From Carposina sasakii (Eukaryota; Arthropoda; Insecta; Lepidoptera; Carposinidae), in assembly GCA_014607495.2 (NCBI GenBank), contig CP053148.1:17546001-17610000 (forward strand): 64,000 bases of DNA. The letters are read 5' to 3'. Shown here piece after piece: positions 55,901-63,840 of this stretch. A program made the position numbers and the translations under genes. The notes beneath the pieces were generated by a model. That model was not told the origin of the DNA. It did not search any database and worked only from the letters and a program-made list of their open reading frames with translations. The number at the start of each line of letters is the position of its first letter. Within the stretch, counting starts at the first letter, position 1.

Positions 55901-58900
55901 ATGATCCTGTAGTTTTGGCTTACATAGCCGTGTATTAGGTCGAAGAAAAAGTACTTTCGCATATACAAGGTGTAACAAAAGGGGTGTGGTAAGTGAAAAG
56001 CTATAAAAATAGACCACTGTAGAAAACCTTTTTCCAAAGTTTGAGACACGAAATCAAATATTTATTTTTCCAGTTAGTATGGAGATTTCATAAACAACTC
56101 GGGAATGTTCATACAATCTTGAAAAATAAACATGTGATTTCGAGTCTTATATTTTGGGAATAGGTTCTTTAAAATGGGCTATATTCACAGTTTTTCGATT
56201 AACATGCCATTTTTGTTACACACTGTATAGTTTAGTATGTAAGAATTTTTTTATAAAATTTCTTTGGACCTATATCATTATTATATGAATATTTTTACCT
56301 TTACACAAGTCAAACATAAAAATACTTACTTAAAAGCAATAGGATTGATCCGATTAGTCTCGAAGATCATCTTCCAAAGCAGACAGAGGAATAGCGGCGT
56401 GCCCGGTACGGAGAAATGAGCTATAATGTCGTTGTCGTTGGCCATCGACGTCCACTTACGATACTCCTCTTCCACGGACTTCTTCAGCACTTGCTTGTTC
56501 TCTTTCGCCACTGTGTTCTGGAAATACCAAGTGTTTATAAGACCATCGTGTCTTGCGGCAGTTATAGATTTACTGGAACCCTATTTTTGAATAGAATATG
56601 ATTTCAATAGGGTATATCGTCACCGTAAAGCGAAAACTCACTAAGTAGGTTAAAACGTGTTATGAGTAATGGAGTTTTATTATTATTAATATTAAAACTC
56701 TATTACTAAAAACACGTTTTAACTTACTTAAAGACTTTTCGCTCTACGGCGACGATATGCATGAATTTTTTTTATTGCATTTTTATATTCTACGTAAAAA
56801 ATGAATAAAGTTTGCCCTTGGAATGACATATCTAACTTTAAGCGTTTTGGATTTACAGCAATTCAAAAATACGAGCCGACAAAAAGGCGAAAACTTTGAC
56901 GTCATAGACATAGACAACCGTCTCAAATTAGTATGGGGAAAAATGCAATCTTATTTTATAAACGTAATATTTTATATTTTGTGTATTGTTGTCAATAAAA
57001 ATTGTTTATTAATAGGTGCAGATATTAATAAAGTATTTATTAAATCAATGATATAATTCAAATTATGGGTAAAATTGTATGTTTTGACTCCTTTTATGTT
57101 GTAAAATTTTTTCATTAAATATTTCAAACTTTTAAACACCTGTAACTTTGGTATTTTATTATTTATAGACACCGGCAGTATACAGATAATAGTCCTTGAC
57201 TTTGGGTAGCATTTAAGTAGAAAAAGGGTACATCTACCGGCAAGGGGTGTAACTTGCAAAAGCAAAGCCATCGTACATTATGTGTACTCGTATTAGTGCG
57301 CGGGGCGAGTGGGTGACGTGGATGGATGGATGGATGATGCCACAAATACATGTATGTCATACACTCACAATTTTCGCGATCGCATTGCTTTGGCTTTAGT
57401 TTTGCAAGTTACGTAATCAGTCCTACGGGTCTATATTATGTTTAAACCCTCTCTGGACAGAATTATCATTAAAATTAGGTAGAAGACGATCATTCAAGTT
57501 ATAGTTAGATGAACAGTCATTAGCAAGTTACTTTAAAAATTATGGCAACATTGTTTTTTGTGCGCTGAAAAATCTGTGATTTTGTTTTCGGTTTAAACCC
57601 ACTCTGTATAGATGACCGACAGAATTCGCATAAGCTGTTAAAAATATTCATAGAAGCACATTTTTGCCACACATTTGCAATAATACATAAAAATAGTATT
57701 ATGCTATATTTTTCTCTTAAAATAAAACAGATTCACGATAGAGAAAAATAAATTAGATATTATTAGATAACAAATAGGCAATCTATCTTAACATATTTAT
57801 AAGTATTAGCAGGAGCCAAATATAAAGGATTTTTAGTGTCGTAATATGCTAAGAGACTGAATACAATAAATAAATATTGCGCCAGCGAACCAAATCAGCG
57901 GGAAGATAAGATATCATGATAAAATGTAATAGTAATAGACGCAATAGCAAGAAAACACTTTTATGGAAGTTGGTTAAGCAAAGACATAAACGTAGGAATA
58001 ACACAACAAGAAAATCGCCGAGCACACATAGTATAGGAAAACGAATATGTTGTACGAAGGAAACTATTAAATCTATATACATATAATAAAAATGTAATGG
58101 ATCGCTGTCTGTACATGGAAGATATACGAGAAAAAATATTTTTTGTCTGTCTGTGCACGCTAATCTCAGAAACGGCTGAACCGATTTCGATGCAGTGATC
58201 AGTACTATATTGTGACAGGTCCCACTTGACATATAGGCTACTTTTTATACCGGGAAAATGTTTTTATCCCGGATAATTTCGACATTTTGTTTTTTCTAGA
58301 ATCCATGCAGACGAAATCGCGGACAGCCGCAAGTCACATTATAATAGGAATGTTTACTATGGTTGACTTTTAATGACATTTTATGCTTATCAGTAATCAA
58401 AATCATACCTATCTGTAAAATTACAATTAGATTATGTTTCTAAATCAAGTTAAGTGGGCAAGTCCATTTTTTCAAAGGTGAAATTAATTGAAAATTACAA
58501 TATCACATGTCATGCCATACAACTTTTGTTTTGTGATCATATTTATAAACGCAATACTTAATATACGAGTAGCTGTAGAATAAAAGTTCTTTCACGCGCA
58601 TACAAGTTACTGACAGAGCGACATCATATCGTGGCAGCCGTTTGTATGGAGCGTTTTTTGGCAAGTGTAAAATTGTGATTTTGAAATCGTTATATCCCGG
58701 AAAGATTTCACGCTAGCGAAGTTTTTCTTTCGCAAATGTTTCTTTTATTTTATGATCTTTCGATATAAATACCAATAAAAAAAAACCGTAAACGACCATG
58801 TTACCTGTGCAAAGAACTCGACCAGCACTGGCGGGAAGCATTGCAGGGTGTGTTGTGACCACGTGTGAGGGGTGTTTGTCATTATTGTTGTTAACAGCTC

Positions 58901-61900
58901 CTTCACCGCTGCACCGTCGTTGCCTGAGGATAACAACTTTCTGGAAACACTCTTCGATGCAAAGAGGTGAAAAACATGCGTAAAATCCTAACTATAAAGA
59001 AGGCGAGATGATGTAAAAATGGAGATTTTTAAAAATAAACATGTTCAAATGAATTACAGTATGTATATTAATATATTACCCATACCAAAAATAAATCTAT
59101 GTAATCTAATACGAAAAAATAGCTTTGGGAACGTAACATCAACCTCTTGTCCCAAAAATGGCAATATTAGGCGAACCAATCTACCAAACCATACTAACTC
59201 GCAAGACGCCAAAATTAGGCGAGCCATAAAATCGACAAAACTTAAGTAATCCTACCAAACTATATACTAACCTGATCCAGTAATATAGATGCCTCGTGCG
59301 AGAGTGAGAACGAGCACTCGGTTGAGCTCCTCGCTCTCGGACGAGACCAGACTCTTGGGCTCGGAGACCACTCTCGACATCTGCATCTGCACTCCTGAGC
59401 TGCCCAGGCTTGTGATCAGGCGTAATGCGGTGCTCTCGAAGCTAGGATTAATATAAAAATATTATTATTTCTAAGTCAACTTCACCTGCCCGTGGTGCAC
59501 CATGCTATAACGGACGAGGCTCTGACGCTAAATAGCTTATAATACCTATTTATAACAGCACAGAAATATTTGTTATTGGATTCGTTACCGGTCGCTAGAC
59601 TATTGTATTCTTCTTCTTAATCGCCTCGTACGATACCCACGGACAGGCAGGGGTGGTACAAACTCTACTCTGCCGGCACCGCGCGGCTAAACTTGTAAAC
59701 GCGAGACTATTGTATATGTGCCCGAAAATCAGCGGTAGGCTCATCACCTCCCACGTGGGAGTTAATAGGCTAACTGGTAAAAAGTGGGCGTATAATTTGA
59801 CACTTCTGTTTGCCTAACCTCCTTGGGAGATAATGGGAGTGACTAAATGACATCATCGTCATCATTTACAGCCCTGGGAAGTTCACTGTTGGACATAGGC
59901 TTCCCCCGACAACCTACACTCCGACCGGTCGGAATCAGCCTGCATCCAACCGACGCCCGCGACTTTGGCCAGGTCGACCGTCCACCTCGCGGGTGGCCTT
60001 CCCACGCTGCGCTTGTCGATACGTGGTATCCACTCTAGAACTTTCCGACACCATCGGCCATCAGTTCTTCGAGCTATGTGCCGACGAAATGCATACATAC
60101 ATATTCTTAGTCATATATTGCCAATACGGCTGTATTGGGGTAGCCGGGTAGTTTTGCACAGTATTAACTGAAGTGAAATACAGTAATACCCCGCTTTATG
60201 CGAGGGATACGTTCCGGAAAAAATCGCGTTAACTGAAATTCGCGTATATCAAGGTTTATGATTAAACATAGTCAAAATTTAATCTTTGCCATAGAACAAA
60301 GTCGTAGTACGGGGAATCCCCAGTTCTTCAATCAGAATGTTCAGAGGACGCGAGGATTCCCGCGACCAAAGGGGAGTTAATGACTAAATTATATTTATAC
60401 ACATTCTTTCGCATTATGCGAAGCATTTAAACGTGAATTTTAAAATTCGCGTTATAGTGAAACCGCGCATAACGGGGTCGCGTAAAGTGGGGTATTACTG
60501 TATACTGTGTTTTATTGAGTGCAACGTTGGTACTAGCGCCTATTCAAATATACAGTCAACTAAAATAATCGACATCTTTGGTGAATCAGTCAAGCAACCA
60601 AGCTAGGTACCGCACAATAATATTCTTTGATTGTAGATAGATAGATACATAGATTAATTTCTTTAAGTATCCATTTCGTAGTTTTAAGATCTAGCATAGG
60701 TCTATCTAGATAGGGATAGAGGGACAGACAGAGAGCGGAAAGCAACTTTGTTTTATAGTATGTTATCCTTGCCATAGTTGTAACTGCGTCTGATTAGCCT
60801 GCGGATATGCAGCCAGAGAGTGTATATTCGATAGAAGCGTCACCCGGTAATGCGGCTGAATGTGATGGATGCGGTAAGAGAACATGTCCAGCAAGTTGTG
60901 CAGAATGCCCCACGCGTGGGCCTTGAACACGTTGGGCAGTAGCTGATCTGAGGAATTCAATGTTGTTTTTAGTTGGTTGGACATTGAAAACTTAGTATGC
61001 ATGGTATTTAACTGGTAACAAATAAATGTATCTTGCTTTTTGAAGTAGTAAGAAATATATGAATAAACTATATCTTTATTAGTTAAATTTTACTAAAGTT
61101 CGGACCCGGATTACGAAGGGTTTCGTACAATGATCCTTTAATACCTAAATAGCATTGTGATTTGGGAGTTCTACTAAGGCAGTCTTTCCCAAAGTGGGCG
61201 ATAACGCCCCCTCGTGGGCGTTGGAGGCCTAGAGAGGGGCAGTAAGGCCCCAGAAATTAATAGCGTAACTATAATGCTATTGACATTTTTAAGGTGAAAT
61301 AAAAATGGGGGCGCTACTGATTTTCAAAGTAGGCGTTAGACGAAATAAGTTTGCAAACCTCTGATCTAAGGGGTATACAGAGATAAATAGTGAGAGGTCA
61401 TTGCATGAAATTCTTAGTAATCCACATCCGTACTTTGTTCACTAGAAAAAAAACTGTAGCCTCTACCTACCTTTACGAGACATAGGCGTGTGGCGTGGGG
61501 TTAAGCATGTATATATAAATATACATATACTCACGTCTATGTCCCACAGGGGTAGGCAGAGACTACACATCTCCATTTAGTACGTTCCAAACATACCTAC
61601 ATATATAAAGTTACTTACTAATGAACCCTTTAATCCCCAGCGACTCAATCTCAGTATACACCAACAGCCTACTATACGTCTCAACCAACGCCGGCGCCAT
61701 CATACTACTTCCAGGCAAATTAGACTTGTTCTGAGCCAACTTAGCCACATGGGTCACTATAGAGTGAATCAGCGACATCTTACAGTGGAGCGTCAAACTA
61801 TCTAGTATACACATAGACAATGGCACCGTTGGTAATGGGGTAGGAGGGTTCCCATTTGGCAGAGGTTTCTGGCTGCCGAATAAAGTCTCTATAATTATGC

Positions 61901-63840
61901 CCATTGGTCGAGTGTAGTACTCCTGGTTGGTGGAATAAGCGTTGCAAAGTAACGCGATTCGGTAATCCGAACCCAGTAAGGTGGGCGTGTTGTTCGATGT
62001 CATTAGGTGTTGGAGATATCTGGAAATTGAATAATTAGTATATGTTAAATCTGGTTTAACAATTAAAAGTTATTAAAAATGGTATTACAATGGTCATCCC
62101 TTGTATTATTTGTTTCAAATTATGGCTAAATGTCTATAATTATGTACAATGGAAAATGTGAAGGCCATGTCCAAATGTCTATGTTTTATGCCAGTAAATT
62201 TCAAACAAAAATTGTAACACTAAATATTACAAATTTTCAGTGTGATGATAAGGAATGCCTATAGTTAATTAGTAATAATAGTTATCCCCTACCCCGACGG
62301 GAAAGAGGCGTGATTTTGTGGAGGTATGAAAGATAAGGAATAATGAGATAAAAGTGGATTTAACTAAATTTAAATAGCTTCCATGGATGTACATAACCAT
62401 ACTTACTCGTACTGCACCTTAAGATTGGGCGGCATCGTCATAGTTTTATGCTCCGACTCAGCTTTCTTCAGCAAATGCATCCAAATGCAGACCACCGCCA
62501 TCTGGTGTGTGCAATGCGCCTTCGCACAATCCGGCACTGGCAGCGGCTCTTTCTCCGGATACAAAAGCTCATGCAGCTTGATTATAGGCAAGAAATTGGA
62601 CAGCGGGTTTCTCTGGATACTTCCCGAGATAAACTGCAACAGCACCCACATCAGATGATCGCGCCCCTTCTTCATATCATGGCCAATCAGCTTGTTATGC
62701 AACCCCATCACAATGTTCGGAAACGACGCGAATCCAATCAGGATTAAGTATATGACTTGGGACGACAGATGCAGCCAACACCAGTGGGTCGACGACATCT
62801 CGTCATCTTCGTTTTCCTGCTCGCTTTTCTCCATCGGCAGTATCATTAATTCCACCAACTGGTCCTCAAGGGCGATGCAGCGTTGTTTGTGCTGCTTTTG
62901 AAGGCCGAGCATCGAGCACATGATCTCTTTAGAGTACGGCTGCTGTAATACATGCCTTAGAAGTGCTATCTGCGGCTTTAGTAAGTCTTCGTCGTAAGGT
63001 AGGTTTCCTTTGAGGGAGAATTTTAATGTGTTAGGATCTAATCGCCACGGGTTCTCAAGATGATCGACGTAGCCGGAGAATTCGACCACCGGCAGCATGT
63101 GCGAATGGCCGATGATCGACACCATTTGCGCGCACGGCTTGAAGCTTTCGACAAAACTGGTGAGCAGCTTTGCTAATTGCTAAAATGATGATGAGATCTA
63201 TTATTATTTGGGTTCTCAGGCGAAGATAGTATACAGGCAAACATATAAAAACTTATTTACATTTATGTGATACCTTAGAAAGAATGCGCTCAAGAATTTG
63301 ATCAATATCAGATTAAATCCACTAAAAACTTGTCAACTAAATTATCATTGTTTCCTATCTTAAATATTTCTCTGTTCGCTTATTTACTTACAATTTCTGA
63401 TTTTATGTTTGTGTAAATAAAAAAAATACTTAATTATATGGTCGATTCCGGCAGTCTCACTCAAACCTAAACCTAATCTTAGTCAGTTCTATCTCTCTCT
63501 TCTTAACATAAATGGCTGAGAGAGAAAAGGACAGGTAGGACTTAATTTTACATTTAGGTTTAAGTGTGACTGCCGGAATCGACCATAATGTGAAATAGCA
63601 ATTAAGTTAGTACTTTTATACACTAACAAACAAGCACACAAAGACAGTGTAACATACCCAATGAGGCCAATGGTTATTGTCCGGATAATCCTTCTGTATT
63701 TCTGTGACGATAAAGTATGCCGGCAGCAAGGAGGCATTGCGGTCAAATATGTATTCAATTACATTGTAAAGTGCCCTCATCTGTGGCATTGTGCTGGAGT
63801 TTAGTCTGACCGGGAGGGTGTGAGCTTTTTCCCGGCAGCC
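46795..63840 (-). CDS. MED23: Mediator complex subunit 23 (MED23), gene span, 14 exons, N-terminus off right edge
   Basis: Subunit of the Mediator tail module, which relays activator signals to RNA polymerase II. About 1200 codons are visible, against 1368 residues in the human protein; roughly the first 170 residues lie beyond the right edge. Exons were aligned to remembered human MED23. Diagnostic segments are RNASLLPAYFIVTEI, KGRDHLMWVLLQFISGS, NAYSTNQEYYTRPMG, FKAHAWGILH, SVEEEYRKW, LERIGARAL, DFVKENSPEHW, RPVTFLYNTLHYYE and LRPALQMRLRFITHL. The protein is a helical-repeat scaffold throughout, with no catalytic motif. Introns run from 331 to 2287 bp, and most of those above 600 bp carry a mobile element. 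The exons sum to 3608 nt, one short of a multiple of three; see the exon 5/6 junction. Confidence 0.95.
46934..47922 (-). other. MED23: MED23 intron 13
   Basis: Non-coding. Holds MITE family A copy 3 and a Lep1-like end at about 47115-47165 (cgtgacttcgtccgtgtgga). Confidence 0.8.
47436..47813 (-). mobile_element. MITE family A, copy 3 (378 bp)
   Basis: Inverted relative to copies 1 and 2: starts CAGGGTGTTTTTTCGTTACC and ends GACGACCAAAAATCACCATG. Confidence 0.75.
47923..48129 (-). CDS. MED23: MED23 exon 13
   Basis: 207 nt, entry CA+G, exit phase 2. FVKDKLSPEIKTETQLLYLC, HLVGPLLQRFKSDLSR, then LLYIDPICDLL. Aligns with the human KTEFQLLYVYHLVGPFLQRF and NYMDPICDFL segments. Donor TTGCT|gtatcc is weak but forced by frame. 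Confidence 0.93.
48328..48670. mobile_element. MITE family M, complete copy (343 bp)
   Basis: Terminal inverted repeats of about 60 bp: CACTATGGGTGCGCCCACCA, ccgggccctacaccctccac, ccctcggatctgataa on the left, matched with few changes on the right. GC-rich ends, AT-rich centre. A one-ended copy is at 54971-55250. Confidence 0.85.
49013..49270 (+). mobile_element. LINE-tail retroposon (family F)
   Basis: Plus orientation: ccggcggtggtgccggcaga, atcgtacgaggcgattaagg, gcccagcgtggtgactatgg, ggaggcctacgtccagcagt, ending gctgatgatgatga. Simple-repeat tail (TGA)n. Confidence 0.75.
49360..49804 (-). CDS. MED23: MED23 exon 12
   Basis: 445 nt, entry phase 1 (A+CT), exit phase 2. MTGTSHFPNTDWRFNEYPNP, AHALYVTSVELMSLPLPPKD, WINAIGLIMAALPDPYW, then YSLTLALAHAIWYHACAGQI and LQVP. 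Strong match to human FPNCDWRFNEFPNPAAHALH. Acceptor aatcccag|CTATGA, donor TTCCACA|gtaagt. Confidence 0.95.
49805..50403 (-). other. MED23: MED23 intron 11
   Basis: Non-coding. A family G fragment (about 49895-50100: gtcccaaaatgtggtgg, ctgcaggatctcgaagga) is the only recognised repeat. Confidence 0.75.
50404..50643 (-). CDS. MED23: MED23 exon 11
   Basis: 240 nt, entry phase 1 (G+AC), exit phase 1. DRPVTFLYNTLHYYENKLQD, LKRKLVTAVLNSLKEIRPPG, LSYYLSLVNRMVE. Donor GTTGAGA|gtatcc; joining to exon 12 restores VETMTG, cf. human VDTMAG. Confidence 0.95.
50693..50952. mobile_element. MITE family B, full copy (260 bp)
   Basis: TA-flanked, ends CAGGGTGTAACA...TGTTACACCCTG. The long arms include aagggtatgttaagcgaaaa, gctatgtaaatagccca and cgcatgtttatttttcaaga against the right-hand complement. 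Confidence 0.85.
51033..51332. mobile_element. MITE family D, copy 3, split by a SINE
   Basis: Left end TTAGGGCGTATTTTTCAATA, right end (reverse complement) TTAGGTCAGATTTTTTCCAT. The family D hairpin half (gatagcatcaattttatcct) is at about 51268-51295. The SINE at 51059-51208 interrupts it. Confidence 0.7.
51059..51208 (+). mobile_element. tRNA-derived SINE (family S2), copy 2, with 10-bp target duplication
   Basis: Flanked by aatagacaga at 51049-51058 and 51209-51218. Starts caacgttgccaaaaactta; A box (tagctcagttggtta), B box (gagttcaaatctc), T-rich 3' end. Same layout as 27868-28060. Confidence 0.85.
51556..51779 (-). CDS. MED23: MED23 exon 10
   Basis: 224 nt, entry phase 2 (TG+G), exit phase 1. 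YDKHMAFHRKYPEKFAPEEG, IPVYLSNVCLRFLPVMDIVV, LEQLLEHLGHLYKFH. Aligns to human KHMNYHKKYPEKL and NVCLRFLPVFDIVIHRFLE. Confidence 0.95.
51826..51918 (+). repeat. dispersed repeat (family H)
   Basis: Colinear with the minus strand of 936-1190 (tgctgcactgggagtgaaaa, cagctgcttctcttcccggg). Directly abuts a family F retroposon. Confidence 0.5.
51920..52143 (-). mobile_element. LINE-tail retroposon (family F), tail lost
   Basis: Reverse orientation, from gtaggcctcccccagggcac to tctgccggaaccacgcggcc. The cagtccactgctgg segment and simple tail are missing. Confidence 0.7.
52160..52500. repeat. AT-rich repeat, possibly related to MITE family A
   Basis: Phrases such as cctgggaaaccacgggtttc, caagatattgaggtccaaag and aacaccctgtat echo family A (cctgggaagtgtctagttcc, caagatattatggtccaaaa), but with a different interior. 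Confidence 0.35.
52505..53020 (+). pseudogene. LINE C-terminal fragment with C2H2 zinc finger
   Basis: An upstream frame reads ILNIKWSDRVRNTKVL; the 141-codon frame from 52592 gives QLRWWGHVSRMAELRIAKRI, GKRKHGGQLLKFKDVLKRHM and RLEWRALADN, ending in a C2H2 finger: C-x2-C-x12-H-x3-H within LSCPQCARVFTRKIGYISHM. This is the C-terminal tail of an RTE-like LINE polyprotein. A stop at about 52587 separates the two frames and no RT core is present. Confidence 0.8.
53374..53519 (-). CDS. MED23: MED23 exon 9
   Basis: 146 nt, entry phase 0, exit phase 2. VLRPNLDGNESQVCVYIIQL, LLLKGSELRNRAQDFVKENS, PEHWKQNN. Human has the same EAQVCYFIIQLLLLK and DFVKENSPEHW. Acceptor cccttgcag|GTACTC, donor AACTG|gtacgt. 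Confidence 0.95.
53696..53935 (+). mobile_element. tRNA-derived SINE (family S1), copy 1
   Basis: A box region (gtgtagttggtagtgg) and intact B box (gggttcgaatccc), followed by a non-tRNA body (tgcaaacattgatatgatga, gttgctttgtacccacgact, gatcttaatgtgggacta). Second copy at 12134-12366. Confidence 0.8.
53962..54377 (-). pseudogene. RTE-type LINE C-terminal fragment
   Basis: A 137-codon minus-strand frame: MLPVMTYGAETWSLTMCLIK, RTKITDIAERSSKLKWQWAG, SVGRSPARWTNDLAKVAG, EAYVQQWTSQGCK. YGAETW is the conserved post-RT block of this clade. It is the longest of the three related fragments but lacks the catalytic RT. Confidence 0.88.
54697..54877 (-). CDS. MED23: MED23 exon 8
   Basis: 181 nt, entry phase 2 (AA+G), exit phase 0. 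ILERIGARALSAHLRKFCDY, LMFEVTNPAGG, INDIIWKYNIVTIDRLVLCL. Human: VLERIGARALVAHVRTFADF and WKYNIVTLDRLILCL. Donor TGCTTG|gtaagt. Confidence 0.95.
54971..55250. mobile_element. MITE family M, one-ended copy
   Basis: Has one 60-bp terminus (cactatgggtgcgcccacca) followed by the family M interior inverted relative to 48328-48670 (gcaagacgatacattgcacc, aaccgtggcatcctcgggat). It stops before the second terminus. Confidence 0.75.
55685..55863. mobile_element. hAT-like MITE, copy 1
   Basis: Starts CAGTCTTTCCCAAAGTGGGC, ends agtttgcaaacctct. Nearly identical over its length to 61180-61363 (cgccccctcgtgggcgttgg, tttttaaggtgaaataaaaa). Confidence 0.7.
55976..56225. mobile_element. MITE family B, copy 3 (250 bp)
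   Basis: TA-flanked, CAAGGTGTAACA...TGTTACACACTG. Shares gaaaaataaacatgtgattt with copy 50693-50952 but has diverged more. Confidence 0.75.
56330..56517 (-). CDS. MED23: MED23 exon 7
   Basis: 188 nt, entry phase 0, exit phase 2. NTVAKENKQVLKKSVEEEYR, KWTSMANDNDIIAHFSVPGT, PLFLCLLWKMIFETNRI. Human: NLKKNVEEEYRKWKSMSNEN and PPLFLCLLWKMLLETDHINQ. Acceptor atttccag|AACACA, donor CTTTTAA|gtaagt. Confidence 0.95.
56788..57165 (+). repeat. dispersed repeat (family J), copy 2
   Basis: Same block order as 19373-19740, with about 150 bp extra after tttgcccttgg. Confidence 0.65.
58079..58335 (+). mobile_element. Lep1/Helitron-like repeat, copy 2
   Basis: aaaaatgtaatggatcgctg, tctcagaaacggctgaaccg, ccgggaaaatgtttttatcc, ending cgcggacagccgcaagt. 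Shorter than 30050-30410 by an internal deletion of about 50 bp. Confidence 0.6.
58805..58940 (-). CDS. MED23: MED23 exon 6 (upstream junction out of phase)
   Basis: 136 nt; in frame from 58939: KLLSSGNDGAAVKELLTTIM, TNTPHTWSQHTLQCFPPVLV, EFFAQ, matching human DILQTIMSFTPHNWASHTLS. The acceptor tgtttccag|AAAGTTG gives one base before the frame, whereas exon 5 leaves one base, so a base is missing at this junction or a microexon exists. Donor GCACAG|gtaaca. Confidence 0.88.
58941..59271 (-). other. MED23: MED23 intron 5 (331 bp), possible hidden microexon
   Basis: Non-coding as read. The phase mismatch between exons 5 and 6 would be cured by a microexon of length 3n+1 here; none is obvious by eye. 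Confidence 0.6.
59272..59441 (-). CDS. MED23: MED23 exon 5
   Basis: 170 nt, entry phase 2 (TG+C gives Cys). FESTALRLITSLGSSGVQMQ, SEPKSLVSSESEELNRVLVL, TLARGIYITGS. Human: CVESTALRLITALGSSEVQ and SAESEELNRALILTLARATH. The donor GGATCAG|gttagt leaves one base. Confidence 0.93.
59610..59688 (-). repeat. family F retroposon, 5' fragment only
   Basis: ttaatcgcctcgtacgatac to ctgccggcaccgcgcggc; corresponds to the head of the family F unit in reverse. Confidence 0.65.
59848..60098 (-). pseudogene. RTE-type LINE C-terminal fragment
   Basis: Minus-strand RRHIARRTDGRWCRKVLEWI, SVGRPPARWTVDLAKVAG, EAYVQQ, then a frameshift relative to the copies at 43541 and 53962. Shortest of the three. Confidence 0.85.
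60181..60500. mobile_element. pogo/Tigger-like MITE, 320 bp, TA duplication
   Basis: Ends CAGTAATACCCCGCTTTATG and (reverse complement) CAGTAATACCCCACTTTACG, flanked by TA (60179-60180 and 60501-60502). The CAGTAATACCCCGCTT-type terminus is characteristic of pogo/Tigger elements. The interior has further 'gcgttatagtgaa' style sub-repeats and no transposase. Confidence 0.8.
60773..60947 (-). CDS. MED23: MED23 exon 4
   Basis: 175 nt, entry phase 1 (A+AT), exit phase 2. QLLPNVFKAHAWGILHNLLD, MFSYRIHHIQPHYRVTLLSN, NQTQLQL. Very close to human LLPTVFKSHAWGILHTLLEM and QPHYRVQLLSHLHTLAA. The exon ends TTACAACTATG before a GC donor (gcaagg). Confidence 0.95.
60948..61618 (-). other. MED23: MED23 intron 3
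   Basis: Non-coding, carrying a hAT-like MITE (61180-61363). The remainder shows nothing recognisable. Confidence 0.8.
61180..61363. mobile_element. hAT-like MITE, copy 2 (184 bp)
   Basis: CAGTCTTTCCCAAAGTGGGC ... agtttgcaaacctctg. The ends read CAGTCTTTCCCAAAG and CAGAGGTTTGCAAAC, in the style of hAT termini. Flanks tactaagg (61172-61179) and atctaagg (61364-61371) agree at 6 of 8 positions, consistent with an 8-bp duplication. Confidence 0.75.
61619..62019 (-). CDS. MED23: MED23 exon 3
   Basis: 401 nt, entry phase 2 (GA+A), exit phase 1. YLQHLMTSNN, DYRIALLCNAYSTNQEYYTR, PMGIIIETLFG, SLTLHCKMSLIHSIVTHVAK, APALVETYSRLLVYTEIESL, GIKGFI. Matches human DYKIALLCNAYSTNSECFTL and VETYSRLLVYMEIESLGIKG. 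Confidence 0.96.
62020..62406 (-). other. MED23: MED23 intron 2
   Basis: Non-coding, 387 bp, AT-rich. No repeat recognised. Confidence 0.8.
62407..63179 (-). CDS. MED23: MED23 exon 2
   Basis: 773 nt, the largest visible exon, entry phase 0, exit phase 2. QLAKLLTSFVESFKPCAQMV, LKGNLPYDEDLLKPQIALLR, MLGLQKQHKQRCIALEDQLV, KGRDHLMWVLLQFISGSIQR, LLYPEKEPLPVPDCAKAHCT. Aligned with human up to LRLHHE. Acceptor cattttag|CAATTA, donor CAGTACGA|gtaagt. Confidence 0.96.
63180..63657 (-). other. MED23: MED23 intron 1 (of those visible)
   Basis: Non-coding, 478 bp; contains the 147-bp family L MITE. Confidence 0.8.
63439..63585. mobile_element. MITE family L, copy 2 (147 bp), TA duplication
   Basis: Ends TGGTCGATTCCGGCAGTCTC and (reverse complement) TGGTCGATTCCGGCAGTCAC, flanked by TA at 63437-63438 and 63586-63587. 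The interior is tatctctctct/ggctgagagaga, so the entire element is a hairpin. Copy 1 is at 42373-42511. Confidence 0.85.
63658..63840 (-). CDS. MED23: MED23 exon 1 (first one inside the window)
   Basis: 183 nt, phase 0 to phase 0. GCREKAHTLPVRLNSSTMPQ, MRALYNVIEYIFDRNASLLP, AYFIVTEIQKDYPDNNHWPH, W. Human: VIAYILERNACLLPAYFAVT. Acceptor atttatacag|GGCTGC, donor CATTGG|gtatgt. Corresponds to about residue 165-225 of human MED23. Confidence 0.94.

Larger units (their letters stand above)
54878..56329 (-). other. MED23: MED23 intron 7
   Basis: Non-coding, with a truncated family M MITE, a family G fragment (about 55560-55670), a hAT-like MITE and MITE family B copy 3. Confidence 0.8.
56518..58804 (-). 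other. MED23: MED23 intron 6, 2.29 kb
   Basis: Non-coding. A family J repeat (56788-57160), a (GATG)n run at about 57321-57339 and a Lep1-like repeat (58079-58335) are recognised. The rest (about 57.4-58.05 and 58.35-58.8 kb) shows nothing. At 56607-56755 the phrases aaaacgtgttatgagtaatg and cattactaaaaacacgttt form a loose inverted pair. Confidence 0.8.
59442..60772 (-). other. MED23: MED23 intron 4, GC-AG type
   Basis: Begins with gcaagg instead of gt and ends attaatcctag. Contains a family F fragment (59610-59688), an RTE-type LINE fragment (59848-60098) and a pogo-like MITE (60181-60500). Confidence 0.8.

Noticed and set aside
62383..62901. Three plus-strand frames over MED23 exon 2
   Set aside because: Antisense shadows of a strongly conserved exon.
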